A DNA stretch of 64,000 nt, from the NCBI GenBank assembly GCA_035717365.1, contig DASTIS010000230.1, positions 1-64,000 of the forward strand, given 5' to 3'. This document shows, in pieces, positions 16,604 through 25,833 of this stretch. Every line of letters begins with the position of its first letter. Positions within the stretch are counted from its first letter, which is position 1. Origin of the DNA: 66-474 sp035717365 (GTDB lineage Bacteria; Pseudomonadota; Gammaproteobacteria; Xanthomonadales; Rhodanobacteraceae). Position numbers and translations under genes: made by a program. Under the pieces are notes generated by a model that had not been told where the DNA came from, ran no database searches, and saw only the letters and a list, made by a program, of their open reading frames with translations.

Positions 16604-17002
16604 TCAGCCGGCAGCGACCAGACGCTCGAAGATGCGTTCGATCTTTTCCTTGAGGGTGACGGCAGTGAACGGCTTGACGATGTAACCGTTCACGCCGGCC
16701 TGCGCCGCCGCGATGATCTGTTCGCGGCTGTTCTCGGCGGTGACCATCAGTACCGGCAACGGTTTCAGCGCCGGATCGGCGCGGATCGCCCGCAAAAGAT
16801 CGATGCCGGTCATCTCGGGCATGTTCCAGTCGGTGACGACGAAGTCGATGCTGCTGGCGCGCAGCACGGCCAGCGCGCTGTTGCCGTCGCCGGCCTCCTG
16901 GATGTTGGCACCGCTGAAGCCCAACTCACCCAGCAGGTTGCGGATGATTCGTCGCATGGTGGAAAAATCGTCCACCACCAGGATCTTCATGTTCTTGTCC
17001 AC
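16604..17002 (-). CDS. cheY: CheY, chemotaxis response regulator
   Basis: 132 residues, a single receiver domain. Acidic pair D11/D12, phospho-acceptor D58 (VVTDWNMPEM), T88 and K110 all present. CheY-P binds FliM to change motor rotation. ATG 17002 gives MDKNMKILVVDDFSTMRR; ATG 16990 is an alternative. It lies 19 bases downstream of fliA. Confidence 0.96.
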   Translation of the reverse strand: MDKNMKILVVDDFSTMRRIIRNLLGELGFSGANIQEAGDGNSALAVLRASSIDFVVTDWNMPEMTGIDLLRAIRADPALKPLPVLMVTAENSREQIIAAAQAGVNGYIVKPFTAVTLKEKIERIFERLVAAG

Positions 17003-17021
17003 TCGCTTTCCCCGATATTCT

Positions 17022-17750
17022 TCAGGCGTTGTCCCGCCAGTCGTTCATGTGTGCGCGCAGCCGGACCACGGCCTGTCCGTGGATCTGGCAGACGCGGGAT
17101 TCGCTGACGCCGAGCACTGCACCGATCTCCTTGAGATTGAGTTCCTCGTCGTAGTACAGCGACATCACCAGTTTTTCGCGTTCCGGAAGCCGCGTGATGG
17201 CTTCGGCCAGCGCCTCGCGCAAACCGTCGTCCTCCAGACCGTCGGATGGGCCGGGGCTGGCGGTGTCGGCGACTTCCATCGCAACATCCCCGGTCTCCGG
17301 GCTCGAGAGGCTGAGGATCCGCGAACTCGCGGCGTCGGCCAGGATTTGGTTGTATTCGTTGCTGTCGATACCCAGCCGCCGCATGATCTCGGCGCCGTCG
17401 GCATCGCTGCCGGTCTCGTGCTCGACCTGGCGCATCGCCTCGGCCACTTCGCGGACCTTGCGATGCACCGAGCGGGGCGTCCAGTCGCTGCGGCGCAATT
17501 CGTCCAGCATCGCGCCGCGGATGCGGATGCCGGCAAACGTCTCGAAACTTGCCTCGCGTGTCGGCGTGTAGTTCCTTGCCGCTTCCAGCAGGCCGATCAT
17601 TCCCGACTGGATGAGGTCCTGCACATCGACACTGGGCGGCAGCCGCGCCATCAGGTGATAGGCGATGCGACGCACCAGCGGCGTGTGCGCACGCACCAGC
17701 TCCTCGTCCGGTATGCGCTGGACTTGCAGGTATTCGGCGCTCGCGTTCAT
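17022..17750 (-). CDS. fliA: FliA, flagellar sigma factor 28
   Basis: 242 residues. Regions 2, 3 and 4 of sigma-70 class 3 are all recognisable: DLIQSGMIGLLEAARNY and FAGIRIRGAMLDELRR in region 2, a region 3 around VREVAEAM, and region 4 LPEREKLVMSLYYDEELNLKEIGAVLGVSESRVCQIHGQA. It directs late flagellar and chemotaxis genes; matching promoters are listed at several places in this window. FlgM (61239) is its anti-sigma. ATGA overlap with fleN upstream. Confidence 0.97.
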   Translation of the reverse strand: MNASAEYLQVQRIPDEELVRAHTPLVRRIAYHLMARLPPSVDVQDLIQSGMIGLLEAARNYTPTREASFETFAGIRIRGAMLDELRRSDWTPRSVHRKVREVAEAMRQVEHETGSDADGAEIMRRLGIDSNEYNQILADAASSRILSLSSPETGDVAMEVADTASPGPSDGLEDDGLREALAEAITRLPEREKLVMSLYYDEELNLKEIGAVLGVSESRVCQIHGQAVVRLRAHMNDWRDNA

Positions 17751-18643
17751 GCCGCTTGTGCTCCCCGGCCCATGCGGTGTTCCGCGAAGAATCCGATCCG
17801 GCCGTGCGCTTCGGGCGAGTTCTCCCAGTTATCGGCAGCCATCGCCAGTTTCTTGAACGCCAGGGCGGACGGGCTGCCCGGCCAGGCGTCGACGACGCCC
17901 ATCTGGCGACGCACCGCGCGACGCAGGTACTCGTCGTGCGGGATCGCCCCGCACAACTGCAGGTTGACATCGAGGAAACGCGTGGTGACGCGCTCGAGCT
18001 TCTCGAACAACTGGCGTCCGTGGCTGGCGTTGTGCACCATGTTTGCCACGACCTTGAAACGGCGCATGCCATGTTCGTGTGCGAGCACCTTGATCAGGGC
18101 GTAGGCGTCGGTCAGCGAGGCAGGCTCGTCGCAGGCCACCAGCAGGACGTCATCGGCGGCGACGCTGAACATCGAGACGCTTTCGGAGATGCCGGCGGCG
18201 GTGTCGACGATCAGGAATTCGGGCGGCTGTGGATAATCGTCGAAGGCACGAATCACCGCCGCATACTCGGCGCGCGACATCCCCACCATGCGTTGCTTCC
18301 CGGAGGTGGCCGGCACCACCTTCAGCCCGTGTGCTGCCGGCAGCACCAGGTCGCCGAGGCCGCATTCGCCGGCCAGCAGTTTGGCGATGTTGCATTTGGG
18401 CTGCAGGCCAAGCAACACGTCCACGTTGGCCAGCCCCAGGTCGGCGTCCAGCAGCAGCGTGTCGCGCCCGGCCATGGCCAGCGCCAACCCGAGGTTGACG
18501 GCAACGCACGATTTGCCGACACCGCCCTTGCCGCCGGTCACGGCGATGACCCTTGGCCGCTGCTGAGGTTGCGCAGCGGGCGAGGCAAAAATATTGTTCT
18601 TGAGCGTCTGCATGATGCGGTCCAGACCTTCTGCCTGATTCAT
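17747..18643 (-). CDS. fleN: FleN/FlhG, MinD-like flagellar number regulator
   Basis: 298 residues. Deviant Walker A TGGKGGVGKSCVAVNLG, switch LLLDADLGLANVDVLLGL, and Walker B FLIVDTAAGIS. FleN limits flagellar number, stimulates FlhF GTP hydrolysis and, in Pseudomonas, restrains FleQ. The N-terminus MNQAEGLDRIM corresponds to the region that activates FlhF. It lies 19 bases after flhF and overlaps the fliA start. Confidence 0.95.
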   Translation of the reverse strand: MNQAEGLDRIMQTLKNNIFASPAAQPQQRPRVIAVTGGKGGVGKSCVAVNLGLALAMAGRDTLLLDADLGLANVDVLLGLQPKCNIAKLLAGECGLGDLVLPAAHGLKVVPATSGKQRMVGMSRAEYAAVIRAFDDYPQPPEFLIVDTAAGISESVSMFSVAADDVLLVACDEPASLTDAYALIKVLAHEHGMRRFKVVANMVHNASHGRQLFEKLERVTTRFLDVNLQLCGAIPHDEYLRRAVRRQMGVVDAWPGSPSALAFKKLAMAADNWENSPEAHGRIGFFAEHRMGRGAQAA

Positions 18644-18662
18644 GGTTGATGATTCCCTGCGC

Positions 18663-19901
18663 TCACGCCGTGGCGTAGGCCGCGCGTCCAAAACGCTCGG
18701 CCATGACCATGTCGGGGCTGGGCGGCCCGGCAGGATTACTGCGGGCGGCGGCGCGACACACCAGCCGGCGGACATCGGCGGCGGCGATGTCTTCCGGCAC
18801 GCGCTGGCCGTCGGTGGTGAAGTCCAGTGCCAAGCGGTAGCGGAGCAGCACGGACAGTGCACCACCGAGCCGCGGGGCTTCGTCCAGCTTGGTGAGAACG
18901 CAGCCGCGCGGTCGCAGCGGCAGGTACGCGCGCGCGGCATCGTCCATGGCCTGCGCCTGGGCATTCGCAGCCAGCACCAGCGTGGCGCACATGCATGGTT
19001 GCGCCGCGCGCAGGATGTCCAGTTGACCCACCAGTTGTGGATCGTGTGCACCCATGCCGGCACTGTCGACCAGAATTGCGCGGCGATCGCGGAGTCGGAC
19101 GAGCAGCGAACACAGTTCGCTGGCTTCGTGCACCTCGTACACCGGCACTCCCAACAGGCGCGCGTACTGACCGAGTTGCGCGCCGCCGCCGATGCGGTAG
19201 TGATCGGTGCTGACGAGCGCGACCTGGTCGACGCCGTAGTGCAACACCGCGTGCGCGGCGAGCTTGGCCACGGTAGTGGTCTTGCCGACGCCGGTCGGGC
19301 CGACCATGGCCGTGACGCCCTCGAGGTTGGACAGCTGACGGCCGCCGCTGGCCACGCGCTGCGAAATCAGGCCCAGGGGCAGGTAACGCGCCTGCTCGCT
19401 GCTCAACTCCGACGGTAGGTCGTCGGCCACGGCGCGTGCGATGTCGGGGTCGATGTCCATGCGGGTGAGCTGGCGCAGGACGCTGGCATGCATCGGGTGG
19501 CGCCGGTCCATGTCGTTCCACGCCAGGCTGGCCAGTTGTGTCTCCAGCATTTCACGCAGACTGCCCAGTTCCTGGCGCATGTCGCTGATGAGCGGCGACG
19601 ATTCCGGGGCGCCCGCGACGGGGCGCGTCAGCTGCGCCAACAGATCCTGGAGGTCGGGTTTGTTGGTACGCGCGGGGCGTGCCGCGGCTTCGCCGGCGGA
19701 TGGCGCCGACGCCGTGGTGCCGGGCATCGCATGCACCGCTGCCTCGCGTACCAGGGCTTCGTCGTAATCGATGGCGGCGATGATCTCGATGCCCTCGTCG
19801 AGTCGGCGCGTGGACAGGATCACCGCGTCCGGTCCCTGTTCGTCACGAACCTGTTGCATCGCCTGGCGCATGCCTGCGGCCACAAATCGCTTGATCTTCA
19901 T
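18663..19901 (-). CDS. flhF: FlhF, SRP-type GTPase for polar flagellum placement
   Basis: 412 residues. A variable N-terminal basic domain (MKIKRFVAAGMRQAMQQV), a helical N domain, and the SRP GTPase NG core with MVGPTGVGKTTTVAKLA, LVSTDHYRIGG, LVDSAGMG and LTKLDEAPRLG. It places the first flagellar components at the pole. A 109-base gap separates it from flhA; I see no convincing sigma-54 or sigma-28 element there. Confidence 0.96.
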   Translation of the reverse strand: MKIKRFVAAGMRQAMQQVRDEQGPDAVILSTRRLDEGIEIIAAIDYDEALVREAAVHAMPGTTASAPSAGEAAARPARTNKPDLQDLLAQLTRPVAGAPESSPLISDMRQELGSLREMLETQLASLAWNDMDRRHPMHASVLRQLTRMDIDPDIARAVADDLPSELSSEQARYLPLGLISQRVASGGRQLSNLEGVTAMVGPTGVGKTTTVAKLAAHAVLHYGVDQVALVSTDHYRIGGGAQLGQYARLLGVPVYEVHEASELCSLLVRLRDRRAILVDSAGMGAHDPQLVGQLDILRAAQPCMCATLVLAANAQAQAMDDAARAYLPLRPRGCVLTKLDEAPRLGGALSVLLRYRLALDFTTDGQRVPEDIAAADVRRLVCRAAARSNPAGPPSPDMVMAERFGRAAYATA

Positions 19902-20010
19902 GGGTGATGATCCTTGTCCCTACCTGCAACGTATGTCTTGATGTGTCGTGAGATGTGCATGTCTGGAATCCAGTGCTTCTTGTGGCTACCGCTTTCCCGA
20001 GTTACGGGAT

Positions 20011-22113
20011 TCATCGCCCCAGCGCGGAAACAAGCCGCACGCGACGGTTGTCCGGCACCTCGTTGTAGGCCAGCACGTGCAGTGCCGGTGCGGCGTGGCG
20101 CGTGAAGCGCGCCAGCCATGACCGCAGCTGCGGCGCCACCAGCAGTACCGCCGGCTCGCCGGCCATTTCCTGGCGTTGCGCGGCGTCGGCGACGTTCTGC
20201 TGCAGCCGCTCTGCCAGCCCCGGTTCCACCGAGGCGCCGGCAGGACCACTGCCCTGGAGTGACTGGAGCAATATTTGTTCCAACTCCGGCGCCAGGGTAA
20301 TGACCGGAATTTCGCTTCCCAAACCACTGATTTCCTGCACGATCTGTCGGCCGAGCGCAATGCGCACCATCGCCGTGAGCGCGCCGGATTCCTGACTCTG
20401 CGATGCGTGTTCCGCCAACGATTCGACGATCCCCCGCATGTTGCGGATGGGAACGTGCTCGGCCAGCAGGTTTTGCAGCACCTTCACCACCACGCCGAGT
20501 GCAAGGCGCTTGGGTACGAGGTCTTCGACGAGTTTGGGCGCTTCGGCGGAGAGCCGGTCCAGCAATTGCTGGACTTCCTGGTGGCCGAGCAGTTCGTGCG
20601 CGTGTGTCTGCAGGATCTGCGAAAGGTGGGTGGCGATCACGGTGGCTGCATCGACCACGGTGTAGTCCAGCGTTTGCGCGTGCTCGCGCAAACCGGGTTC
20701 GATCCACACCGCCTCGAGGCCGAATGCCGGGTCGCGCGTTGCGATGCCGTCTACATGGCCGTGCACGCGGCCGGGATTGATGGCCAGCAACCGCTCGTGG
20801 TGGACTTCGGCTTCGCCCACCGGCACGCCGAGAAGACTGATGCGGTAATGGCTGGCGCCGAGATCGAGGTTGTCGCGGATGTGTACGGGTGGCACCAGGA
20901 AGCCCAGGTCCTGCGACAGCTTGCGGCGCACGGACTTGATGCGACCCAGCAATTCGCCACCCTGGTTGCGATCCACCAGCGGAATCAGGCGGTAACCGAC
21001 TTCCAGGCCGATGGTGTCGACGGCGGTGACATCGTCCCAGCTCAGTTCAATTCGTTCGGCGGCAGGTACGGGCTCGGCGTCGGCCGCGGCGCTGGCGCGC
21101 TCCCGTGCGGCCTTCTCGGCGTCGCGCCGGCGACGGTCCAGCATCCAGGCGCCGCCGCCGCACAGGCCCCCGAGCAGAAGAAACGCGACGTTGGGCATGC
21201 CCGGAATCAGGCCCATCACGCCCAGCACGACAGCCGTGACCGCCAGCGCGCGCGGCTGTCCGAACACCTGCGCCAGCACCTGCTTGCTCATGTCCTGCGA
21301 ACGCGAGACGCGGGTCACGATCACCGCGGTGGCGACCGACAGCAGCAGCGCCGGGATCTGCGCCACCAGGCCGTCGCCGATGGTCAGCAACGTATAGGTA
21401 TGCGCGGCCTCGCTGATGGACAGGCCGTGCTGCAGCACGCCCACCATGAAGCCGCCGACAATGTTGATCAGCAGGATCAGGATGCCGGCCGTGGCGTCCC
21501 CGCGCACGAATTTGGAGGCGCCGTCCATGGACCCGTAGAAGTCCGCTTCCTCACGCACTTCCTGGCGACGCTCGCGCGCTTGTTCCTGCGTCAGCAATCC
21601 GGCGTTGAGGTCGGCGTCGATCGCCATCTGCTTGCCCGGCATCGAGTCCAGGGTGAAACGCGCGGTCACTTCCGACACGCGTGTGGCGCCCTTGGTGATC
21701 ACCACGAAGTTGATGATCGTGAGGATCGCGAACACCACCAGGCCGACGGCGAAGTTGCCTCCGATCACGAACTCGCCGAAGGCTTCGATCACCTTGCCGG
21801 CGGCGCCGGGACCGGCATGACCATGCAACAACACCACGCGTGTCGAGGCGATGTTCAACGCCAGGCGCAGCAGCGTCGCGCCCAGTACGACGGTGGGGAA
21901 TGCGGCGAATTCCAGTGGCCGCATCACGTACACCACCGCCAGCACGATCACCAGCGACAGCGCGATGTTGAAGCTGAACAGCACGTCCAGCATGAAAGGC
22001 GGCAGCGGCAACACCACCATTGCCAGCAGCACCAGCATCACGATGGGCGCGCCGATCCCGCGCCTGCCGATGCGGCCGAATTGTTGGACGAGTGCCGGCG
22101 CGGCCATCTTCAT
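20011..22113 (-). CDS. flhA: FlhA, flagellar type III export gate
   Basis: 700 residues. Eight N-terminal membrane helices (to about 330) with the FHIPEP-type conserved region PTVVLGATLLRLALNIASTR, the cytoplasmic loop between helices with FVRGDATAG, and a C-terminal cytoplasmic ring domain that docks chaperone-substrate complexes. It is the proton-linked export gate. ATGA overlap with flhB. Confidence 0.97.
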   Translation of the reverse strand: MKMAAPALVQQFGRIGRRGIGAPIVMLVLLAMVVLPLPPFMLDVLFSFNIALSLVIVLAVVYVMRPLEFAAFPTVVLGATLLRLALNIASTRVVLLHGHAGPGAAGKVIEAFGEFVIGGNFAVGLVVFAILTIINFVVITKGATRVSEVTARFTLDSMPGKQMAIDADLNAGLLTQEQARERRQEVREEADFYGSMDGASKFVRGDATAGILILLINIVGGFMVGVLQHGLSISEAAHTYTLLTIGDGLVAQIPALLLSVATAVIVTRVSRSQDMSKQVLAQVFGQPRALAVTAVVLGVMGLIPGMPNVAFLLLGGLCGGGAWMLDRRRRDAEKAARERASAAADAEPVPAAERIELSWDDVTAVDTIGLEVGYRLIPLVDRNQGGELLGRIKSVRRKLSQDLGFLVPPVHIRDNLDLGASHYRISLLGVPVGEAEVHHERLLAINPGRVHGHVDGIATRDPAFGLEAVWIEPGLREHAQTLDYTVVDAATVIATHLSQILQTHAHELLGHQEVQQLLDRLSAEAPKLVEDLVPKRLALGVVVKVLQNLLAEHVPIRNMRGIVESLAEHASQSQESGALTAMVRIALGRQIVQEISGLGSEIPVITLAPELEQILLQSLQGSGPAGASVEPGLAERLQQNVADAAQRQEMAGEPAVLLVAPQLRSWLARFTRHAAPALHVLAYNEVPDNRRVRLVSALGR

Positions 22114-23261
22114 TGGCCCCTGTCGGGCAGCTGGTACGGACCGAGCAGCTGCGGGTCGATGTCCGGGTTGGGCGGTGGCGGCGCGTCGCCCGCTTGCGCG
22201 GCCGCGTCGCGCACGCGGAAGACATAGGCCAGGATCTGCGCGACGGCGACGTACAGCGCGGCCGGCACCTCCTGGCCGATGCGCGTGGTGTGGTAGAGCG
22301 CGCGCGCCAGCGCTGGCGCCGAAACCAGCGGCACCTCGTGTTGCCCGGCGACGCCGCGGATGCGTGCGGCCACGAGGTCCAGCCCCTTGGCGACCACCCG
22401 CGGTGCGCGCATGCCATCGTCATATTTCAGGGCCACCGCAAAATGGGTGGGGTTCAGCACCACCACGTCGGCTTTCGGCACCGCTTCCATCATGCGCCGC
22501 TGCGCCATCTGCTGCTGCACGTTGCGCACGCGACTCCTGGTTTCCGGGCTGCCCTCCGTCTCCTTGTGCTCGTCGCGTTGTTCCTGGCGCGTCATGCGCA
22601 TGCGCCGGGCGTAGTCGAAGCGTTGCCACAGCATGTCGGCAAGCCCCACCACTGCCAGCGCACCGCAGAACAGCAACGTCGCGCGGCCGATCACGTCCAG
22701 CGCGGTATCGATGCCGGCGTGCACGTTGCCGCGCCCCGTATCCAGCAATTCGACGCGCGACTGCCACAGCACCAGCGTCAGCACGCCGCCGATCAGCACC
22801 ACCTTGAGTATCGATTTGCCGAGTTCGACGAGACCGCGCAGCGAAATCAGCCGCTTGAGGCCCTCGATCGGATTCAGGCGTTCCGGTTTCGGCACGAGCG
22901 CTTCGGTGCTGAACGCGAAGCCGCCGGCCAGCGCCGGCGCAAGCAGCGTCGCCAGCAACGCGACGCCGAACAGCGGCGCCAGCAACTTCAAAGCCTCGGC
23001 GCCGGCGGCCGTGGCCGCAGCGCCCATTGCCGCACTGTTGGTGGCCTGCGCTGGGCCGTAGGCGAGGCCGATGCGCATGAGGTTGCGCAGGTGTTCGCCC
23101 AACCACGGACGCATCACCAGCAAGGTGCCGACGCTGGCCAGTGCGATCAGCGCCGCCGAGAGATCGCGCGAACGCGGGACGTCGCCCTTTTCGCGTGCGT
23201 CGCGCAGGCGCTTCTCGGTAGCTCGTTCGGTGCGTTCCTGGTCGTCGTCGTGCTCGGCCAT
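22110..23261 (-). CDS. flhB: FlhB, export specificity switch
   Basis: 383 residues. The start MAEHDDDQERTERATEKRLRDAREKGDVPRSR is family-typical. Four membrane helices follow, then a cytoplasmic domain with the autocleavage site NPTH at 270-273. Cleavage switches export from rod/hook to filament substrates together with FliK. The C-terminal tail after about residue 355 is Pro-rich. It lies 3 bases after fliR. Confidence 0.97.
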   Translation of the reverse strand: MAEHDDDQERTERATEKRLRDAREKGDVPRSRDLSAALIALASVGTLLVMRPWLGEHLRNLMRIGLAYGPAQATNSAAMGAAATAAGAEALKLLAPLFGVALLATLLAPALAGGFAFSTEALVPKPERLNPIEGLKRLISLRGLVELGKSILKVVLIGGVLTLVLWQSRVELLDTGRGNVHAGIDTALDVIGRATLLFCGALAVVGLADMLWQRFDYARRMRMTRQEQRDEHKETEGSPETRSRVRNVQQQMAQRRMMEAVPKADVVVLNPTHFAVALKYDDGMRAPRVVAKGLDLVAARIRGVAGQHEVPLVSAPALARALYHTTRIGQEVPAALYVAVAQILAYVFRVRDAAAQAGDAPPPPNPDIDPQLLGPYQLPDRGQ

Positions 23262-23264
23262 GGC

Positions 23265-24038
23265 TCAGGCTCCGGAAATCGCGCGTGCCAGCTCGAACGC
23301 GGCGCGCTGCAGCGCATCGAACGCGCCGGGCAGGGCGCGCAGGCCCAGCCACACCGCGACGAAGCCGAGGCAGATCGAGATCGGGAATCCGATCGAAAAC
23401 AGGTTCATCGACGGCGCAGCACGGCTGATCGCACCGAAACCGAGGTTGACGACCAGCAGTGAAGCCATCGCCGGCAGCGCCACCAGCACCGCTCCCGCGA
23501 ACAGGTGCGAGGCAAATGCAAGAAGGCTCCACAGCGTATCGCCACTCGGCATCGCCGCCTGCCACGAGGCACCGTGCATGCCGGTCGCCAACAGCGCGAT
23601 CAACTGCAGGTGACCGTTCATGGCAAGGAAAATCAACGTGGCCAGCAACAGGTAGAACTGGCCCAGCGTCGGCGCGCTGTGGCCCTGTTGCGGGTCCACC
23701 ACCTGCGCGAATCCCAGCCCCATGGTCGAGGCCACCAGTTCGCCGCCCATCGACAACGCCTCGAACGCCAGTTTCAGCGCGAAACCGATCGCGGCGCCCA
23801 CGACCAGTTGCTGCATCACGGTGACCAGAGCGGCCACGCTCAGCGGATCGACCTTGCCCGGCAAAGGCGCCAGCGGCATCAGGACCAGTGCCAGCACCAA
23901 CGCAAGACCGGCGCGTACGCGCACCGGGATCGTGCGCGCGCCCAGCACCGGAGCGGTCAACATCAAGCCGCTGACCCGCGCCAGCGGCCACAGCAGCGCG
24001 GCGATCAGCAATTGCAATTGGGCCAGGTCGAAGTTCAT
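23265..24038 (-). CDS. fliR: FliR, flagellar export apparatus protein
   Basis: 257 residues, six hydrophobic segments; FARVSGLMLTAPVLG-like region near the N-terminus and GELVASTMGLGFAQVVDPQ in the middle are FliR hallmarks. It forms the export gate core with FliP and FliQ. ATG 24038 begins MNFDLAQLQLL and overlaps the fliQ stop as ATGA. Confidence 0.96.
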   Translation of the reverse strand: MNFDLAQLQLLIAALLWPLARVSGLMLTAPVLGARTIPVRVRAGLALVLALVLMPLAPLPGKVDPLSVAALVTVMQQLVVGAAIGFALKLAFEALSMGGELVASTMGLGFAQVVDPQQGHSAPTLGQFYLLLATLIFLAMNGHLQLIALLATGMHGASWQAAMPSGDTLWSLLAFASHLFAGAVLVALPAMASLLVVNLGFGAISRAAPSMNLFSIGFPISICLGFVAVWLGLRALPGAFDALQRAAFELARAISGA

Positions 24039-24304
24039 CGCACCATCGCCGGCAGATTGGTGATCAACTCGCGTGTGAACGACACCAGCGTATGCAGCAT
24101 CCACGGGCCGGCGATCACCAGTACCAGCGCCATCGCCAGCAGCTTGGGGATGAACGACAGCGTCATCTCGTTGATCTGCGTGGCAGCCTGGAACATACCC
24201 ACCACCAGGCCCACCACCAGCGCGGTCAGCAGCAACGGGGCGCCCACCAGCATCGCCACGTACAGAGCGTGCTGGCCGAAATGGATGATCGATTCGGGCG
24301 TCAT
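24035..24304 (-). CDS. fliQ: FliQ, flagellar export apparatus protein
   Basis: 89 residues, two membrane helices, the usual size. The conserved FQAATQINEMTLSFIPKLLA loop is present. Four copies pack around FliP/FliR in the export gate. The start MTPESIIHFGQHAL is family-typical; fliP ends 25 bases upstream. Confidence 0.96.
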   Translation of the reverse strand: MTPESIIHFGQHALYVAMLVGAPLLLTALVVGLVVGMFQAATQINEMTLSFIPKLLAMALVLVIAGPWMLHTLVSFTRELITNLPAMVR

Positions 24305-24329
24305 CGGTGGGCCCCCGTCCTCGTCATGC

Positions 24330-25088
24330 TCATGTGACGAAGCTCCCCGCCAGCGTTCCCAGCAGCAGTGTCCAGCCATCCACCAGCACGAACAGCATGA
24401 TCTTGAACGGCAGCGAGATGATCATGGGCGACACCATCATCATGCCCATCGACATCAGCACGCTGGCTACCACCAGATCGATGATCAGGAATGGCACGAA
24501 CAGCAGGAAACCCATCTGGAACGCGGTCTTCAATTCGCTGGTGACGAACGCCGGCACCGCGATGCGGAACGGCACGTCGGCGCGCGAGGCATAAGGCGCG
24601 TGACCGGCCAGGTGCGTGAACATTTGCAGGTCGGCGTCGCGGGTCTGATCGAGCATGAAGGTTTCGAATGGCGCCGCCACCTTCGGCAACGCCTGCGTGG
24701 CGCTGAGCTGGCCGTCCATGTATGGCTGCAGGCCCTGGTCGTAGGCGCGGTGCAACACCGGCGACATCACGAACAGGGTCAGGAACAGCGCAAGGCCCAT
24801 CAACACCTGGTTGGGCGGCGAGGATTGGGTGCCCAGCGCCTGGCGCAGGAACCCCAGCACGATGATGATGCGCGTGAACGAGGTCATCATCAGCAGGATC
24901 GCCGGCAACAGCGTCAGCGCGGTCATCAGCGCCAGCAGCTGGATCGACAGGCTCCAGGTCTGGCCGCCGTCGTTCGCGGTGTGCACCGTCAGCGCTGGCA
25001 GGCCGGGGGCGGGCGGCGCGGCGTGTGCGAGGATCGGCAGCAGCGTCAGCAGCAGCAGCGGCAGCGCCAGGAGACATGCGCGCTTCAT
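24330..25088 (-). CDS. fliP: FliP, flagellar export apparatus protein
   Basis: 252 residues with a cleavable signal peptide (ACLLALPLLLLTLLPILAHA) and four membrane segments. Conserved MMTSFTRIIIVLGFLRQALGTQ and FLIIDLVVASVLMSMGMMM blocks are present. Five copies form the entrance of the export channel. ATGA overlap with fliO. Confidence 0.97.
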   Translation of the reverse strand: MKRACLLALPLLLLTLLPILAHAAPPAPGLPALTVHTANDGGQTWSLSIQLLALMTALTLLPAILLMMTSFTRIIIVLGFLRQALGTQSSPPNQVLMGLALFLTLFVMSPVLHRAYDQGLQPYMDGQLSATQALPKVAAPFETFMLDQTRDADLQMFTHLAGHAPYASRADVPFRIAVPAFVTSELKTAFQMGFLLFVPFLIIDLVVASVLMSMGMMMVSPMIISLPFKIMLFVLVDGWTLLLGTLAGSFVT

Positions 25089-25486
25089 CGCGGATTTCTC
25101 CAACGCTCCAGTACTTCGCGGAAACTGCGCGGTGCGCCGGGCGTTTGCCGTGGCGGTTTCGGTGCCGGCAGGGCTTCATCCAATACCAGCAGCGTGCGCA
25201 GGCCCGCCGGCGAGGCGCCCACCAGCAACTGGCGGTCGCCGACTTCCAGCAACAGCACGCGTTCCTTGACGCCCACCGCCAGCGATTCCAGGCAGCGCAC
25301 ACGCTGTCCGCCGGGACGCACGCGCGCCTGCATGCGACGTGTCAGCCAGCCGACTGCCAGGATCATCACCACGACGGCGACGAGGCTCAGCACGACGCGC
25401 AGGAATTCGCCTGCGCCACCCAGCGTCGCTGCGGTCGGCGTCGCACTGGCGACGACCGGCGCGATGTCGTGCAGCAAGGCGCTCAT
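25085..25486 (-). CDS. fliO: FliO, assembly factor of the FliPQR core
   Basis: 133 residues. One membrane helix (FLRVVLSLVAVVVMILAVGWL) and a small cytoplasmic domain with KERVLLLEVGDRQLLVGASPAGLRTL, the FliO/MopB pattern. It helps FliP oligomerise. ATGA overlaps with fliN and fliP. Confidence 0.93.
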   Translation of the reverse strand: MSALLHDIAPVVASATPTAATLGGAGEFLRVVLSLVAVVVMILAVGWLTRRMQARVRPGGQRVRCLESLAVGVKERVLLLEVGDRQLLVGASPAGLRTLLVLDEALPAPKPPRQTPGAPRSFREVLERWRNPR

Positions 25487-25833
25487 TTCAGCTTGCGCAC
25501 ACGTTCGGCCGGGCTGATCACGTCCGTCAGCCGGATGCCGAATTTCTCGTTGATCACGACCACCTCGCCGTGTGCCACCAGGGTGCCGTTGACGAACACG
25601 TCCAGCGGTTCGCCCGCCGCACGATCCAGTTCGACCACGGAGCCCTGGTTCAACTGCAACAGGTTGCGGATGCTGATGCGGGTGCGACCTACCTCCATGG
25701 CCATGGTCACCGGTACGTCCAGGATCACGTCCATGTTCACTTCGGCATTGCCGCCGCCGGCTGCCTGGAGCGTATCGGGTTGCAATTTTTCCGCGGTCGC
25801 GGCGTCGTCGACGCTGGCTGCGTTTGCGTTCAT
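25483..25833 (-). CDS. fliN: FliN, C-ring protein
   Basis: 116 residues. A variable N-terminus and a SpoA domain: MDVILDVPVTMAMEVGRTRISIRNLLQLNQGSVVELDR, then PLDVFVNGTLVAHGEVVVINEKFGIRLTDVIS. It forms the base of the C-ring and receives FliH during export. ATGA overlap with fliM. Confidence 0.97.
   Translation of the reverse strand: MNANAASVDDAATAEKLQPDTLQAAGGGNAEVNMDVILDVPVTMAMEVGRTRISIRNLLQLNQGSVVELDRAAGEPLDVFVNGTLVAHGEVVVINEKFGIRLTDVISPAERVRKLK

Noticed and set aside
19902..20010. Sigma-54 or sigma-28 promoter for flhF
   Set aside because: GCAA at the right strand lacks a matching GG box, and the one CTTGA has no GCCGATA partner at 14 bases.
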